Numbered from the stretch's first letter, positions 1 to 8,046 are shown. The stretch: 8,070 nucleotides of DNA from Dehalococcoidia bacterium (GCA_004376205.1 SOKG01000258.1:1-8070); one strand, 5' to 3'. Made by a program: numbers and translations. The notes: generated by a model from the sequence alone, not told the origin.

Positions 1-3000
1 AGAGCTGGGGCTTCCAATTCACCTTCTGCCAGAGGCAACAGAGGCAACTTCGGACCTCTTTCTCTTTCGGCAGCCTTTGAGATCTCGCTACGGGCCGGGA
101 TGAGCTTGCCGATGATAACGTTTTCCTTGAGCCCTGTTAGCCTATCGGTGCTTCCCATGAGCGCAGCTTCGGTGAGCACCCTGGTAGTCTCCTGGAAGGA
201 GGCTTTTGCCAAGAAGCTGTCAGTGTTTAGCGACGCCCTGGTGATTCCCAGCAGCACAGGCTGCGCCGTTGCTGGCTCACCCCCTTCAGCCAGCACCTTG
301 GCATTGATATCCTCGTACGCCAGGCTGTCGACCAGCTCTCCTGGCAAGAGGCCGCTATCCCCGGGTGAATCGACCTTAACCTTGCGCAGCATCTGGCGGA
401 CTATGATCTCGATATGCTTATCGTTAATATTCACACCTTGCGAGCGGTAGACTTTCTGTACTTCGTCCACCAGGTACCGCTGTACTGTTTCACGGCCCAT
501 TATGCGAAGGATGTCTTGAGGATGAATCAGGCCTTCGGTGAGTTGCTCCCCGGCCTCAATCCTGGCGCCGTTCTCCACCAGAATCGGGGTCATCGGAGAC
601 ACCAGGTACTCGCGTTCTTCCCTTTCCTCGTATAGTATCGACAGTTTCTTGCCTCGAATCTTCACCCTGCCTCCTACTGGGGAAACAAGTGGAGGCGCTA
701 CATCGGTCGCCGTTTCTTCCTTGGCAACGCTTGGCCGTGCCAGCACAGTCGCAGCGTCAACCTGCTGGTCGTTTTCCACCAACACCTCGTAGCCCTTGGG
801 TACAGAATACTCGTCGCGGTAGACCTCGGAACTGACGACCTTGATCTTCCTTCCCTCTTCGGTGCGGCTTATCTCAACTACACCCTCGATCTCCGAGACA
901 ATGCCCTGCAGTTTGGGCGATCTTGCTTCAAACAGCTCCTCTACGCGGGGCAAGCCACTGGTGATGTCCACCCCAGCAACTCCCCCAGTGTGGAAGGTGC
1001 GCATGGTGAGCTGGGTTCCCGGTTCGCCTATGCTTTGAGCAGCGATAATCCCCACCGCTTCCCCTGTAGGAACCAGCTGACCTCGAGCAAGGCTTCTTCC
1101 ATAACACCGCTGGCAAATACCACGTCGCGACTGGCAACTGAGCGGAGATCTCACTTGAACTCTGGTAATCCCCGCTTTGGTGATCTCATCCGCTTTCTCC
1201 TCGTCGATGTCCTCGTTCCGGTCTACGAGGATTTCGCCACTTACAGGATCGACAATCGGGCTGGAACCAATCCGGCCCACGAGGCGCTCGGCAAGCGGCG
1301 CCAGCATGGTCCTTTCCGGCGGCTCAGAGACCCAGATGCCGGCTATTGTTCCGCAATCCTCCTCGTTGACAATCACCTCCTGGGACACATCAATGAGCCT
1401 TCGGGTAAGGTAGCCGCTGTCAGATGTCCTTAGTGCTGTGTCAGCCAGCCCTTTGCGAGCACCGTGGGTGGAGATGAAGTACTCCAATACCGCAAGTCCC
1501 TCTCGGAAACTGGCCTTAATGGGCAGGTCGATAATTCTGCCCGAGGGATCGGTCATTAAGCCCCGCATCCCAGCCATCTGCCTGATCTGGGAGATATTTC
1601 CCTTGGCTCCGGAGGATGCCATCATATATATCGAGCTATACTTATCCATGGAACGTTCCAGGGCGACCTGCAGTTCATCGGTCGCCTGCGTCCATACCCC
1701 CACCGCGCTAGTGTAGCGTTCATCTTCAGTGATCAACCCTCGCTGGAACTGGTTATCGATGTCGGCGATCTTTCCCTCAGCTTCCTCCAGGATCCTCGGC
1801 TTTTCCTCAGGCACCTCAATGTCATTGAGGGCGATAGTGATGCCTGACTTGGTGACGTATTGGAACCCAAGCCGTTTGATGTTGTCTACCATGGTAGCTG
1901 TGCTCTCGTTCCCCAAGAGCCGGTAGCATTCAGCAACGATATCCTTCAACGCCTTCTTATCCATGAGCTGGTTGCGGAAGCCGAGTTCATTGGGCAGAAT
2001 ATCGTTGAAAATGATACGACCAACACTGGTCTTCAATCGCTTTACCCCGTCAACTTGCTCCCTGACCTCGACCCGAGCTCCAATGTCGACGATGCCCAGC
2101 TCATGGGCGAGCTTGGCCTCATCGAAGCTGCTGAAGACCATTCCCTCGCCCTTCGTGCCGGGCCTGACCATGGTCAGGTAGTAGCAGCCGAGAACGATGT
2201 CCAGTGTTGGTGCCACCACAGGTTCGCCGGAACTTGGCAACAGCATATTGTAGACGCTGAGCATTACCTTATTGGCCTCTTCCATCGCTGCTCGCGATAG
2301 CGGCACATGAACCGCCATCTGATCGCCATCGAAGTCAGCGTTGAAAGCGACGCAGACCAGGGGATGGATTTGGATAGCACTGCCGTCGATGAGTATTGGC
2401 TGGAATGCCTGAATACCCAGTCTATGTAGCGTTGGCGCCCGATTTAGGAGAACGAGGCGATTCTTAACCACCTCTTCAAGGATATCCCAAACCTCAGGTT
2501 TACCGCGCTCCACGATTCGCTTGGCGCTCCTGATGTTGAGGGCCAGCCCCCGGCCAACCAGACGCCGCATGATGAATGGCTTGAATAGCTCCAGGGCCAT
2601 CCTCTTGGGCAGACCGCACTGGTGGAGCTTCAGCTCAGGACCAGCTACAATCACTGACCTCCCGCTGTAGTCCACGCGTTTGCCCAGGAGATTCTGCCTG
2701 AATCTTCCTTGCTTGCCCCGGAGCATGTCTGACAGCGACTTCAGCTTGTGGTTGTTTCCAGTGACCACAGCCCTGCCCCGACGTCCATTATCAATCAGGG
2801 AATCGACCGCTTCCTGAAGCATACGTTTCTCGTTGCGAATGATGATCTCCGGGGCGCCGATCTGCAGCAGCCGCCGCAGGCGGTTATTGCGATTGATCAC
2901 CCTGCGGTAGAGGTCGTTGAGGTCGCTGGTGGCAAATCTACCGCCATCCAGTTGGACCATGGGGCGTAACTCCGGGGGCAAAACAGGGAGCACAGTAAGG

Positions 3001-3902
3001 ATCATCCATTCTGGCTTGTTCCCGCTTTTGCGGAAGCCCTCGACAACTCTCAGCCTTTTGATCGCCTTCTTGCGTCGCTGCCCCGAGCTCAAGGCAGCCT
3101 CTTGGTAAAGCTCTTGCCGCATCTGTTCGAGGTCGAGACGGCTGAGGATTTCGAGCATGGCTTCAGCTCCCATACCAGCGCGGAAAATATCCTCCCATCT
3201 TTGTTTTAGCTCGTGATATCTGCCCGCGCTCAGCAAGCTTTTTAGCGCGAGTCCCTCAAGCTCCCCGCTCCTTGTTTTGAACTCGTTTTCGAGTTGCTTT
3301 TTCCCCTCAGCGAATTGTTGCTGCAGCTGGTTTATATCCTGCAGCACCTTCTCCTCGTCTTTTTCTGCCTTCTCCTGTGATTTCAACTCCTCGATTTTCT
3401 CTGCCAGCAGCCTCTCCCGCTCCGCCAGCTCTTGAGAGGCCTCATCCCGAAGCTGCCTCATCGCCTGCCCCTTCTTCTCCTCATCGACATGAGTGACGAT
3501 AAACTTGGCGAAGTAGATCACCTGCTCTAGATTGCGGGGAGAGATATCGAGAAGCAACCCCATTCGGCTCGGTGTCCCCTTAACAAACCAGATATGACTA
3601 ACCGGAGCTGACAGCGTGATGTGCGCCATACGCTCTCTTCTAACCTTGGAGCGAGCCACCTCGACCCCGCACTTATCGCAGACGATGCCTTTGTAGCGCA
3701 CCTTCTTGTACTTGCCGCAGTAACACTCGAAGTCCTTGGTTGGGCCGAAGATCTTCTCGCAGAAAAGCCCGTCCTTCTCCGGCTTCAGGGTACGGTAATT
3801 AAGGGTCTCAGGCTTGGTAACCTCACCGTAGGACCATCCCCTGATCTGCTCTGGTGAGGCCAGAGAGATACGAATGGTGGTAAAGTCGTTTACCTCGAGC
3901 AT
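1..3902 (-). CDS. rpoC: RNA polymerase subunit beta' (RpoC), 3' end outside the window
   Basis: Largest subunit of DNA-dependent RNA polymerase; with beta it forms the catalytic cleft in the cytoplasm. I translated it from ATG at 3902: 1300 codons with no stop, cut by the window edge. Visible landmarks: N-terminal zinc ribbon C60, C62, C75, C78; switch-2 region about 396-416 (ends KRVDYSGRS); Mg2+ loop NADFDGD at 521-527 with D523, D525, D527; bridge helix about 810-843; second zinc site C850, C923, C930, C933; trigger loop from about 959 with M967, R968, H971. No large trigger-loop insertion (the SI3 of E. coli) is present. Residues about 139-243 are a charged, coiled-coil-like insertion replacing a much shorter stretch in Bacillus. 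After GKLIPAR (R1271) the tail departs from the common IPAGTG ending; the family usually stops near here, so few codons are probably missing. The start overlaps the rpoB stop as TAATG and has its own Shine-Dalgarno. Identity is certain. Confidence 0.98.
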   Translation of the reverse strand, partial: MLEVNDFTTIRISLASPEQIRGWSYGEVTKPETLNYRTLKPEKDGLFCEKIFGPTKDFECYCGKYKKVRYKGIVCDKCGVEVARSKVRRERMAHITLSAPVSHIWFVKGTPSRMGLLLDISPRNLEQVIYFAKFIVTHVDEEKKGQAMRQLRDEASQELAERERLLAEKIEELKSQEKAEKDEEKVLQDINQLQQQFAEGKKQLENEFKTRSGELEGLALKSLLSAGRYHELKQRWEDIFRAGMGAEAMLEILSRLDLEQMRQELYQEAALSSGQRRKKAIKRLRVVEGFRKSGNKPEWMILTVLPVLPPELRPMVQLDGGRFATSDLNDLYRRVINRNNRLRRLLQIGAPEIIIRNEKRMLQEAVDSLIDNGRRGRAVVTGNNHKLKSLSDMLRGKQGRFRQNLLGKRVDYSGRSVIVAGPELKLHQCGLPKRMALELFKPFIMRRLVGRGLALNIRSAKRIVERGKPEVWDILEEVVKNRLVLLNRAPTLHRLGIQAFQPILIDGSAIQIHPLVCVAFNADFDGDQMAVHVPLSRAAMEEANKVMLSVYNMLLPSSGEPVVAPTLDIVLGCYYLTMVRPGTKGEGMVFSSFDEAKLAHELGIVDIGARVEVREQVDGVKRLKTSVGRIIFNDILPNELGFRNQLMDKKALKDIVAECYRLLGNESTATMVDNIKRLGFQYVTKSGITIALNDIEVPEEKPRILEEAEGKIADIDNQFQRGLITEDERYTSAVGVWTQATDELQVALERSMDKYSSIYMMASSGAKGNISQIRQMAGMRGLMTDPSGRIIDLPIKASFREGLAVLEYFISTHGARKGLADTALRTSDSGYLTRRLIDVSQEVIVNEEDCGTIAGIWVSEPPERTMLAPLAERLVGRIGSSPIVDPVSGEILVDRNEDIDEEKADEITKAGITRVQVRSPLSCQSRRGICQRCYGRSLARGQLVPTGEAVGIIAAQSIGEPGTQLTMRTFHTGGVAGVDITSGLPRVEELFEARSPKLQGIVSEIEGVVEISRTEEGRKIKVVSSEVYRDEYSVPKGYEVLVENDQQVDAATVLARPSVAKEETATDVAPPLVSPVGGRVKIRGKKLSILYEEREEREYLVSPMTPILVENGARIEAGEQLTEGLIHPQDILRIMGRETVQRYLVDEVQKVYRSQGVNINDKHIEIIVRQMLRKVKVDSPGDSGLLPGELVDSLAYEDINAKVLAEGGEPATAQPVLLGITRASLNTDSFLAKASFQETTRVLTEAALMGSTDRLTGLKENVIIGKLIPARSEISKAAERERGPKLPLLPLAEGELEAPA
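30..47 (-). repeat. Nine-base tandem duplication in the rpoC tail
   Basis: CAGAGGCAA occurs twice in direct succession on the plus strand (30-38, 39-47). In rpoC it encodes LPL-LPL at residues 1286-1291, in the poorly conserved C-terminal tail. It keeps the reading frame and looks like a small in-frame slippage duplication; alternatively it is chance. Confidence 0.8.
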
Positions 3903-6900
3903 TATTCACTCTCCTCGAATCCGGCCAGATTTATCCCCAGCCTGGGAGCTTCTGCTGCAGATTCCATCAGGTATGTCACCCTTTCCTCGTCCTCGTTGAG
4001 CACCTCGATAGCCAACCCCAGGCTCTGCAGCTCCTTGACCAGCACCTTGAAAGACTCTGGTACCCCAGCCTCCAATATGTCCTCGCCATTGATTATAGCC
4101 TCATAGGTCTTGACTCTCCCTACCACGTCGTCGGATTTGACCGTGAGCATCTCCTGAAGGTTATGGGCAGCGCCGTAGGCTTCGAGTGCCCATACCTCCA
4201 TCTCCCCAAACCGTTGTCCGCCGAATTGTGCTTTGCCACCCAGCGGCTGCTGCGTTATCAATGAATAGGGGCCTGTAGACCGGGCGTGGATTTTGTCCTC
4301 AACCAGGTGGATTAGCTTCATCATGTAGATATAGCCCACGGTCACTGGCTGGTCGAGGCGCTCGCCGGTGCGTCCATCGTAGAGCACAGTTTTGCCAAAG
4401 ATAGGAGGTGACAGTCCCTTCTCGTGACAGAGGTCTTCCACAACCTTATTTACCTCTTCGGCGCTCAGGGCTGAGGCATCCAGGCCCACGTCCTCTTCCA
4501 GCCACAGCCTGAGGCAGACCTGCCTTGCTTCGCCTATACCCTCATCACTGAATACCTTCTCACCATCGTACCCACGCTCGTCGAGCCAGGACTTGGCCTT
4601 ATCCAACTGGATGGTATCCTCTCCATTGTGGCTCCAGACGATTGCTCCGGCCTTGCGCGCCATCCATGCCCTCGCTAACGCATCTTCGAGGGAGGCATCA
4701 TCAGCGCCGTCGAAAACTGGGGACAGTGCCTTAAAGCCGAGGTTTTTTGCTGCCCAGCCCAGGTGGGTCTCCTGAAGCTGCCCGATATTCATCCGAGAGG
4801 GAACACCTAGAGGGCTGAGTATTATATCGACCGGTCGGCCATCGGGTAAGAAGGGCATATCCTCCTCCGGCATGATACGGGCAATCACCCCTTTGTTGCC
4901 GTGACGCCCAGCCATCTTGTCCCCCTCGCTGATCTTTCGCAGTTGAGCTACAAACACCCGCACCATCTGGTTGACCCCTGGGGGAAGATCGTGGTCATCA
5001 TCACGTGTGAGAACACTGACATCGATCACCTTGCCATATTCACCGTGCGGCACCCTGAGGGAGGTATCCTTGACCTCACGAGCCTTCTCCCCGAAGATGG
5101 CTCGCAGGAGCTTCTCTTCAGCCGTGAGCCCTCTTTCGCCTTTGGGAGTGATCTTCCCTACCAGGATGTTGCCGGAACCGACTTCGGCGCCGACTCGGAT
5201 AATCCCAAACTCATCGAGATGGCGCAGGCTTTCCTCCCCTATATTGGGTATATCCCTTGTTATCTCCTCGGGGCCCAATTTGGTATCCCTAGCCTCAATC
5301 TCGTATTTTTCGATGTGAATTGAGGTAAACCTATCCTCTTTGGTCAGGCTCTCAGAGATGACAATAGCATCCTCAAAGTTGTATCCTTCCCAGCTCAGGA
5401 AGGCGCAGAGCACGTTTTGCCCCAGGGCAAGCTCGCCCCCTTCTGTGGACGAGCCGTCCGCCAGAACCTGACCCCGCCACACCCGATCCCCTTTGCTCAC
5501 CACTGGCCTTTGGTTGACGCAGGTCCCCTGATTTGAGCGGGCAAACTTGGTCAAGGGGAAAGACTGCTCAGTGTCCTTGTCATACCTGACCACGATCTCG
5601 CCAGCTGAGACCGATGTTACCTCGCCGTCGCTGGGAACGAAAAGTACCTGGCCGCTGTCGCGAGCAGCCTCTCTTTCCATCCCGGTGGCAATCAGTGGGG
5701 ACTGGGGCAGGATCAGGGGAACCGCCTGGCGTTGCATGTTGGAGCCCATAAGGGCTCGGTTAGCGTCGTCGTGCTCCAGAAAGGGTATCAACGAGGTGGT
5801 AACACTCACGATCTGCCTCGGCGATACGTCCATGAAGTCGACCTTATCCGGAGACTCCAGCAAAAACTTCTTGCCGTGCCTGACCTCGGCTTTACTTTCA
5901 ATAAACTGGCTGCTCTCGTTGAGGAGAGTGTTGGCTTGAGCAATTATGTAATTCTCCTCCTCATCGGCAGAGAGATATTTGATCTCTTGTGACACGAAGG
6001 GCGTGATCTTGATGTGTCGGCGCGATAGTCTCGAAAGCCTGCGGCCTATATCTGCAGTGATCACAGCCCCCGCTTTTGCCACAACTGCGCGCGCAGCGGT
6101 AGTCACATCCTCGGCAGCCGTTTTGCCCAGGAGATCGGGTGAATCATTACTGAGTTCCCTTATTACCCTTCGGTAGGGGGTCTCGATAAAACCGTATTCA
6201 TTGATTCGTGCGTAAGTGGCCAGAGAGCCGATAAGACCAATGTTTGGCCCCTCGGGGGTTTCAATGGGGCAGATCCTGCCGTAGTGGGAAAGGTGGACGT
6301 CGCGGACATCAAAGCCAGCCCTCTCTCGAGAAAGCCCTCCGGGGCCTAATGCAGAGAGTCGGCGCTTATGGGTTAGCTCGGCTAGAGGATTAGTCTGATC
6401 CATGAATTGAGAAAGCTGGGAGCTGCCAAAGAACTCTCTAATAGCAGCAACCACGGGGCGACTGTTGACCAAAGTGCTGGGTGTCGCTGTGTCTGCTGGG
6501 AGCAGACTCATGCGCTCCTTTACCACCCGCTCCATGCGAAGTAGCCCGACGCGGATCTGATTCTGCAACAGTTCGCCCACTGCCCTCACCCGCCGGTTGC
6601 CCAAGTGGTCGATATCATCGGGGTCATCCAGCCCGTTGTTGAGCATTACTATTTGACGCAGAATCGCCACCATGTCTTCTTTAGCTAGCACCCTTTGGCT
6701 GGATGGCTGACTGACGCTAAGCCGTTTGTTGAGTTTGTAGCGTCCCACTTTGCCCAAATCGTAGCGCCGCGGGTTGAAGAAAAGGGCATTTATCAGCGTA
6801 CGGGCATTATCGAGTGTAGGGGGGTCTCCCGGCCTAAGCCGTTTGTACAGGTCGATTAGCGCCTCTTCCTCGCTTTTGATCGTTGGCTCACGTTCGATAG

Positions 6901-7663
6901 TGGCCTGGATGTAGGAGTGATCAGGGTTGGTGTCCACGTCTGCGAAGAGAGCCATCAACGCTTCGTCTGTGCCATAGCTGTGTTCGGCGTCGCTGATGGC
7001 GCGAATCAGGGTGGTAACCGGGATCTTCCGTTTTCGGTCAACCTTCACTGAGATCAGGTCGTGGTTGCTGGTCTCGAACTCCAGCCATGCGCCACGGTTA
7101 GGTATCAGTTTGGCAGAACACAGCTTTCGCCCGGTGGCCGGATCCTCGTCGAGGGTGAAGTAAACTCCCGGGGAGCGAACCAGCTGGCTCACCACCACCC
7201 GCTCGGCTCCGTTGATAATAAAGGTCCCCTTGCCGGTCATCAGGGGGAAATCTCCCATGAATAAATCCTGCTCCTTGATCTCCCCGGTCTCCTTGATCAG
7301 TAGCTGCACCTTTACCTTTAGGGGCACAGCGTAGGTGACATCGCGTTCATAACACTCCTGCTCTGAGTACTTGGCAGCAGCCCACATGTATTTCCAGAAG
7401 GAGTCCTCATCCTCAAATTGGGGCATCTCGGCACTGGCTCCGAAACCGTAGCTTGGGAAATGGAGCTCGTAACGGTTGCCGGTGAAGTCCTTAATTGGCG
7501 AGAGATCATCGAACAATTCCTTGAGCCCCCCTTCGAGGGAGGCATCGCAGGCCCAGCGATAGGACTCCTGCTGAATCTGGATGAGGTTGGGCGTTTCCAG
7601 GAGGTGGGGTATTTTGGCATAGGACTTCCTCGTCCCTACGTTATGGGATGTGGCAAAAGTCAT
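3902..7663 (-). CDS. rpoB: RNA polymerase subunit beta (RpoB), complete
   Basis: Second-largest subunit of RNA polymerase, forming the other half of the active cleft and the rifampicin pocket. 1253 residues, somewhat longer than Bacillus beta (about 1190). Landmarks: N-terminal protrusion and lobe about 1-400; rifampicin region with D422, H432 and S437 (E. coli D516, H526, S531), all in the wild-type state; GRICPIETPEGPNIGLI at 462-478; GDKMAGRHGNKG with active-site lysines K916 and K924 (E. coli K1065, K1073); C-terminal KTVLYDGRTGE from 1091, then the conserved GGQRFGEMEVWALEAYGAA clamp-binding segment. The large lineage insertions of E. coli beta are absent. Residues 988-1090 form an insertion about 80 residues longer than in Bacillus. 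The ATG at 7663 is supported by AAAGGTG seven bases upstream and by a family-typical N-terminus (HNVGTRKSYAKIP). It ends in TAA sharing one base with the rpoC ATG, so the pair is an operon. No ribosomal protein gene precedes it. Confidence 0.99.
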   Translation of the reverse strand: MTFATSHNVGTRKSYAKIPHLLETPNLIQIQQESYRWACDASLEGGLKELFDDLSPIKDFTGNRYELHFPSYGFGASAEMPQFEDEDSFWKYMWAAAKYSEQECYERDVTYAVPLKVKVQLLIKETGEIKEQDLFMGDFPLMTGKGTFIINGAERVVVSQLVRSPGVYFTLDEDPATGRKLCSAKLIPNRGAWLEFETSNHDLISVKVDRKRKIPVTTLIRAISDAEHSYGTDEALMALFADVDTNPDHSYIQATIEREPTIKSEEEALIDLYKRLRPGDPPTLDNARTLINALFFNPRRYDLGKVGRYKLNKRLSVSQPSSQRVLAKEDMVAILRQIVMLNNGLDDPDDIDHLGNRRVRAVGELLQNQIRVGLLRMERVVKERMSLLPADTATPSTLVNSRPVVAAIREFFGSSQLSQFMDQTNPLAELTHKRRLSALGPGGLSRERAGFDVRDVHLSHYGRICPIETPEGPNIGLIGSLATYARINEYGFIETPYRRVIRELSNDSPDLLGKTAAEDVTTAARAVVAKAGAVITADIGRRLSRLSRRHIKITPFVSQEIKYLSADEEENYIIAQANTLLNESSQFIESKAEVRHGKKFLLESPDKVDFMDVSPRQIVSVTTSLIPFLEHDDANRALMGSNMQRQAVPLILPQSPLIATGMEREAARDSGQVLFVPSDGEVTSVSAGEIVVRYDKDTEQSFPLTKFARSNQGTCVNQRPVVSKGDRVWRGQVLADGSSTEGGELALGQNVLCAFLSWEGYNFEDAIVISESLTKEDRFTSIHIEKYEIEARDTKLGPEEITRDIPNIGEESLRHLDEFGIIRVGAEVGSGNILVGKITPKGERGLTAEEKLLRAIFGEKAREVKDTSLRVPHGEYGKVIDVSVLTRDDDHDLPPGVNQMVRVFVAQLRKISEGDKMAGRHGNKGVIARIMPEEDMPFLPDGRPVDIILSPLGVPSRMNIGQLQETHLGWAAKNLGFKALSPVFDGADDASLEDALARAWMARKAGAIVWSHNGEDTIQLDKAKSWLDERGYDGEKVFSDEGIGEARQVCLRLWLEEDVGLDASALSAEEVNKVVEDLCHEKGLSPPIFGKTVLYDGRTGERLDQPVTVGYIYMMKLIHLVEDKIHARSTGPYSLITQQPLGGKAQFGGQRFGEMEVWALEAYGAAHNLQEMLTVKSDDVVGRVKTYEAIINGEDILEAGVPESFKVLVKELQSLGLAIEVLNEDEERVTYLMESAAEAPRLGINLAGFEESE
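3911..3916 (-). promoter_or_regulatory. Ribosome binding site of rpoC, inside the end of rpoB
   Basis: On the minus strand GAGGAG lies eight bases before the rpoC ATG, within the last codons of rpoB. The stop and start are fused as TAATG. This fixes the rpoC start and suggests translational coupling by termination-reinitiation, supporting near-equal beta and beta' output. The coupling is inference; the bases are seen. Confidence 0.85.
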
Positions 7664-7670
7664 GCTGCAA

Positions 7671-7677
7671 CACCTTT
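7671..7677 (-). promoter_or_regulatory. Ribosome binding site of rpoB
   Basis: On the minus strand AAAGGTG stands seven bases before the rpoB ATG, a good match to the anti-Shine-Dalgarno end of 16S rRNA at a normal distance. It supports the chosen start at 7663. Confidence 0.85.
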
Positions 7678-7779
7678 CAAAAAGAGTAGTTAAAACAAGA
7701 GAGTGACGCAGTTAGTCCAGGAATCAGTAGAATTGGAGACAAAGCTTGGGAATAAAGGAAGGTCCATCTACAAACAGAT

Positions 7780-7808
7780 AAAGTAACACACTTTGGCCGA
7801 TTTGTCAA
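7780..7808 (-). promoter_or_regulatory. Sigma-70-type promoter of the rpoBC operon
   Basis: Read on the minus strand: a perfect -35 TTGACA (7808-7803), a spacer of exactly 17 bases, and -10 TACTTT (7785-7780) preceded by TG and one base, so an extended -10. The predicted transcript start is near 7773, leaving a leader of about 110 bases before the rpoB ATG. It is the only strong match I found in the intergenic region. A promoter directly ahead of rpoB means the operon does not depend on read-through from rplJL. The promoter is seen as a motif only; no transcript data. Confidence 0.75.
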
Positions 7809-7989
7809 TAGTCGCAAACGCGTAGGGATGTGCGAAACTCCCCCTGAAGCTGAGTAGAAGCCCTGATTTGAACCTGCCACAATTTTCCCCAAAATCGTTC
7901 ACCTCAAGCTAAAGGGGAATAGTCTGCCAGCAATCAAAGACGTTAAAAAGGAGCACTAAGAAGGGCGATCTGATTTATTTGCTGAAGCT

Positions 7990-8022
7990 AAGGCCCACAC
8001 GTAATTTTGTGCGGGCCTTTTT
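7990..8022 (+). terminator. Intrinsic terminator-like hairpin, possibly an attenuator
   Basis: Arms AAGGCCCACAC (7990-8000) and GTGCGGGCCTT (8009-8019) pair over 11 positions with one A-C mismatch, around an eight-base loop, and run into TTTTT (8018-8022). The T-run follows the hairpin only on the plus strand; on the minus strand the mismatch becomes a G-U pair but only two T follow. No plus-strand gene precedes it in the window, and a start codon with a ribosome binding site begins 24 bases later. It could therefore end a short leader or small RNA made in the intergenic region and regulate the next gene, or be a remnant. No competing antiterminator helix was apparent by eye. Confidence 0.65.
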
Positions 8023-8046
8023 CATTGTAAAGCTAGAGGATAATAG

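Larger units (their letters stand above)
7664..8046. other. Intergenic region between divergent genes (383 bases)
   Basis: Holds the rpoBC promoter and its leader of about 110 bases on the minus strand, and a terminator-like hairpin close to the divergent plus-strand start. The leader contains one 25-codon ATG frame (7767-7690) without a clear ribosome binding site. No convincing plus-strand promoter for the gene at 8047 was found by eye: TTGAAC at 7868-7873 has no good -10 at the right distance. No tRNA, T-box motif or known riboswitch was recognised. An open minus-strand frame at 7892-7677 spans the promoter and has no recognisable content, so it is not called. Confidence 0.7.

Noticed and set aside
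928..1137. Minus-strand frame of 69 codons, at first suggesting a frameshift in rpoC
   Set aside because: The rpoC frame continues unbroken through this region with all conserved motifs, and 3902 bases leave exactly the two-base remainder expected at the edge. The short frame is in a different phase.
990..1433. Plus-strand open frame of 147 codons
   Set aside because: It lies entirely antisense to the trigger-loop and zinc-site region of rpoC, has no family resemblance and no good ribosome binding site.
1860..2300. Plus-strand open frame of 146 codons
   Set aside because: Antisense to a conserved part of rpoC; a by-product of its codon use.
4901..5323. Plus-strand open frame of 140 codons
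   Set aside because: Antisense to the active-site region of rpoB; no recognisable protein features.
6340..6415. Possible rifampicin-resistance changes in the RpoB pocket
   Set aside because: D422, H432 and S437 are all the standard sensitive residues; other differences from E. coli (A428, T424) are common in Gram-positive-like sequences.
7865..7885. tRNA T-loop-like GGTTCAAATC on the minus strand
   Set aside because: The T-stem does not pair beyond one or two positions and no acceptor, D or anticodon arm could be built around it.
7677..7892. Minus-strand frame of 71 codons in the intergenic region
   Set aside because: It spans the -35 and -10 boxes of the rpoBC promoter, has no recognisable domain, and runs up to the rpoB ribosome binding site.
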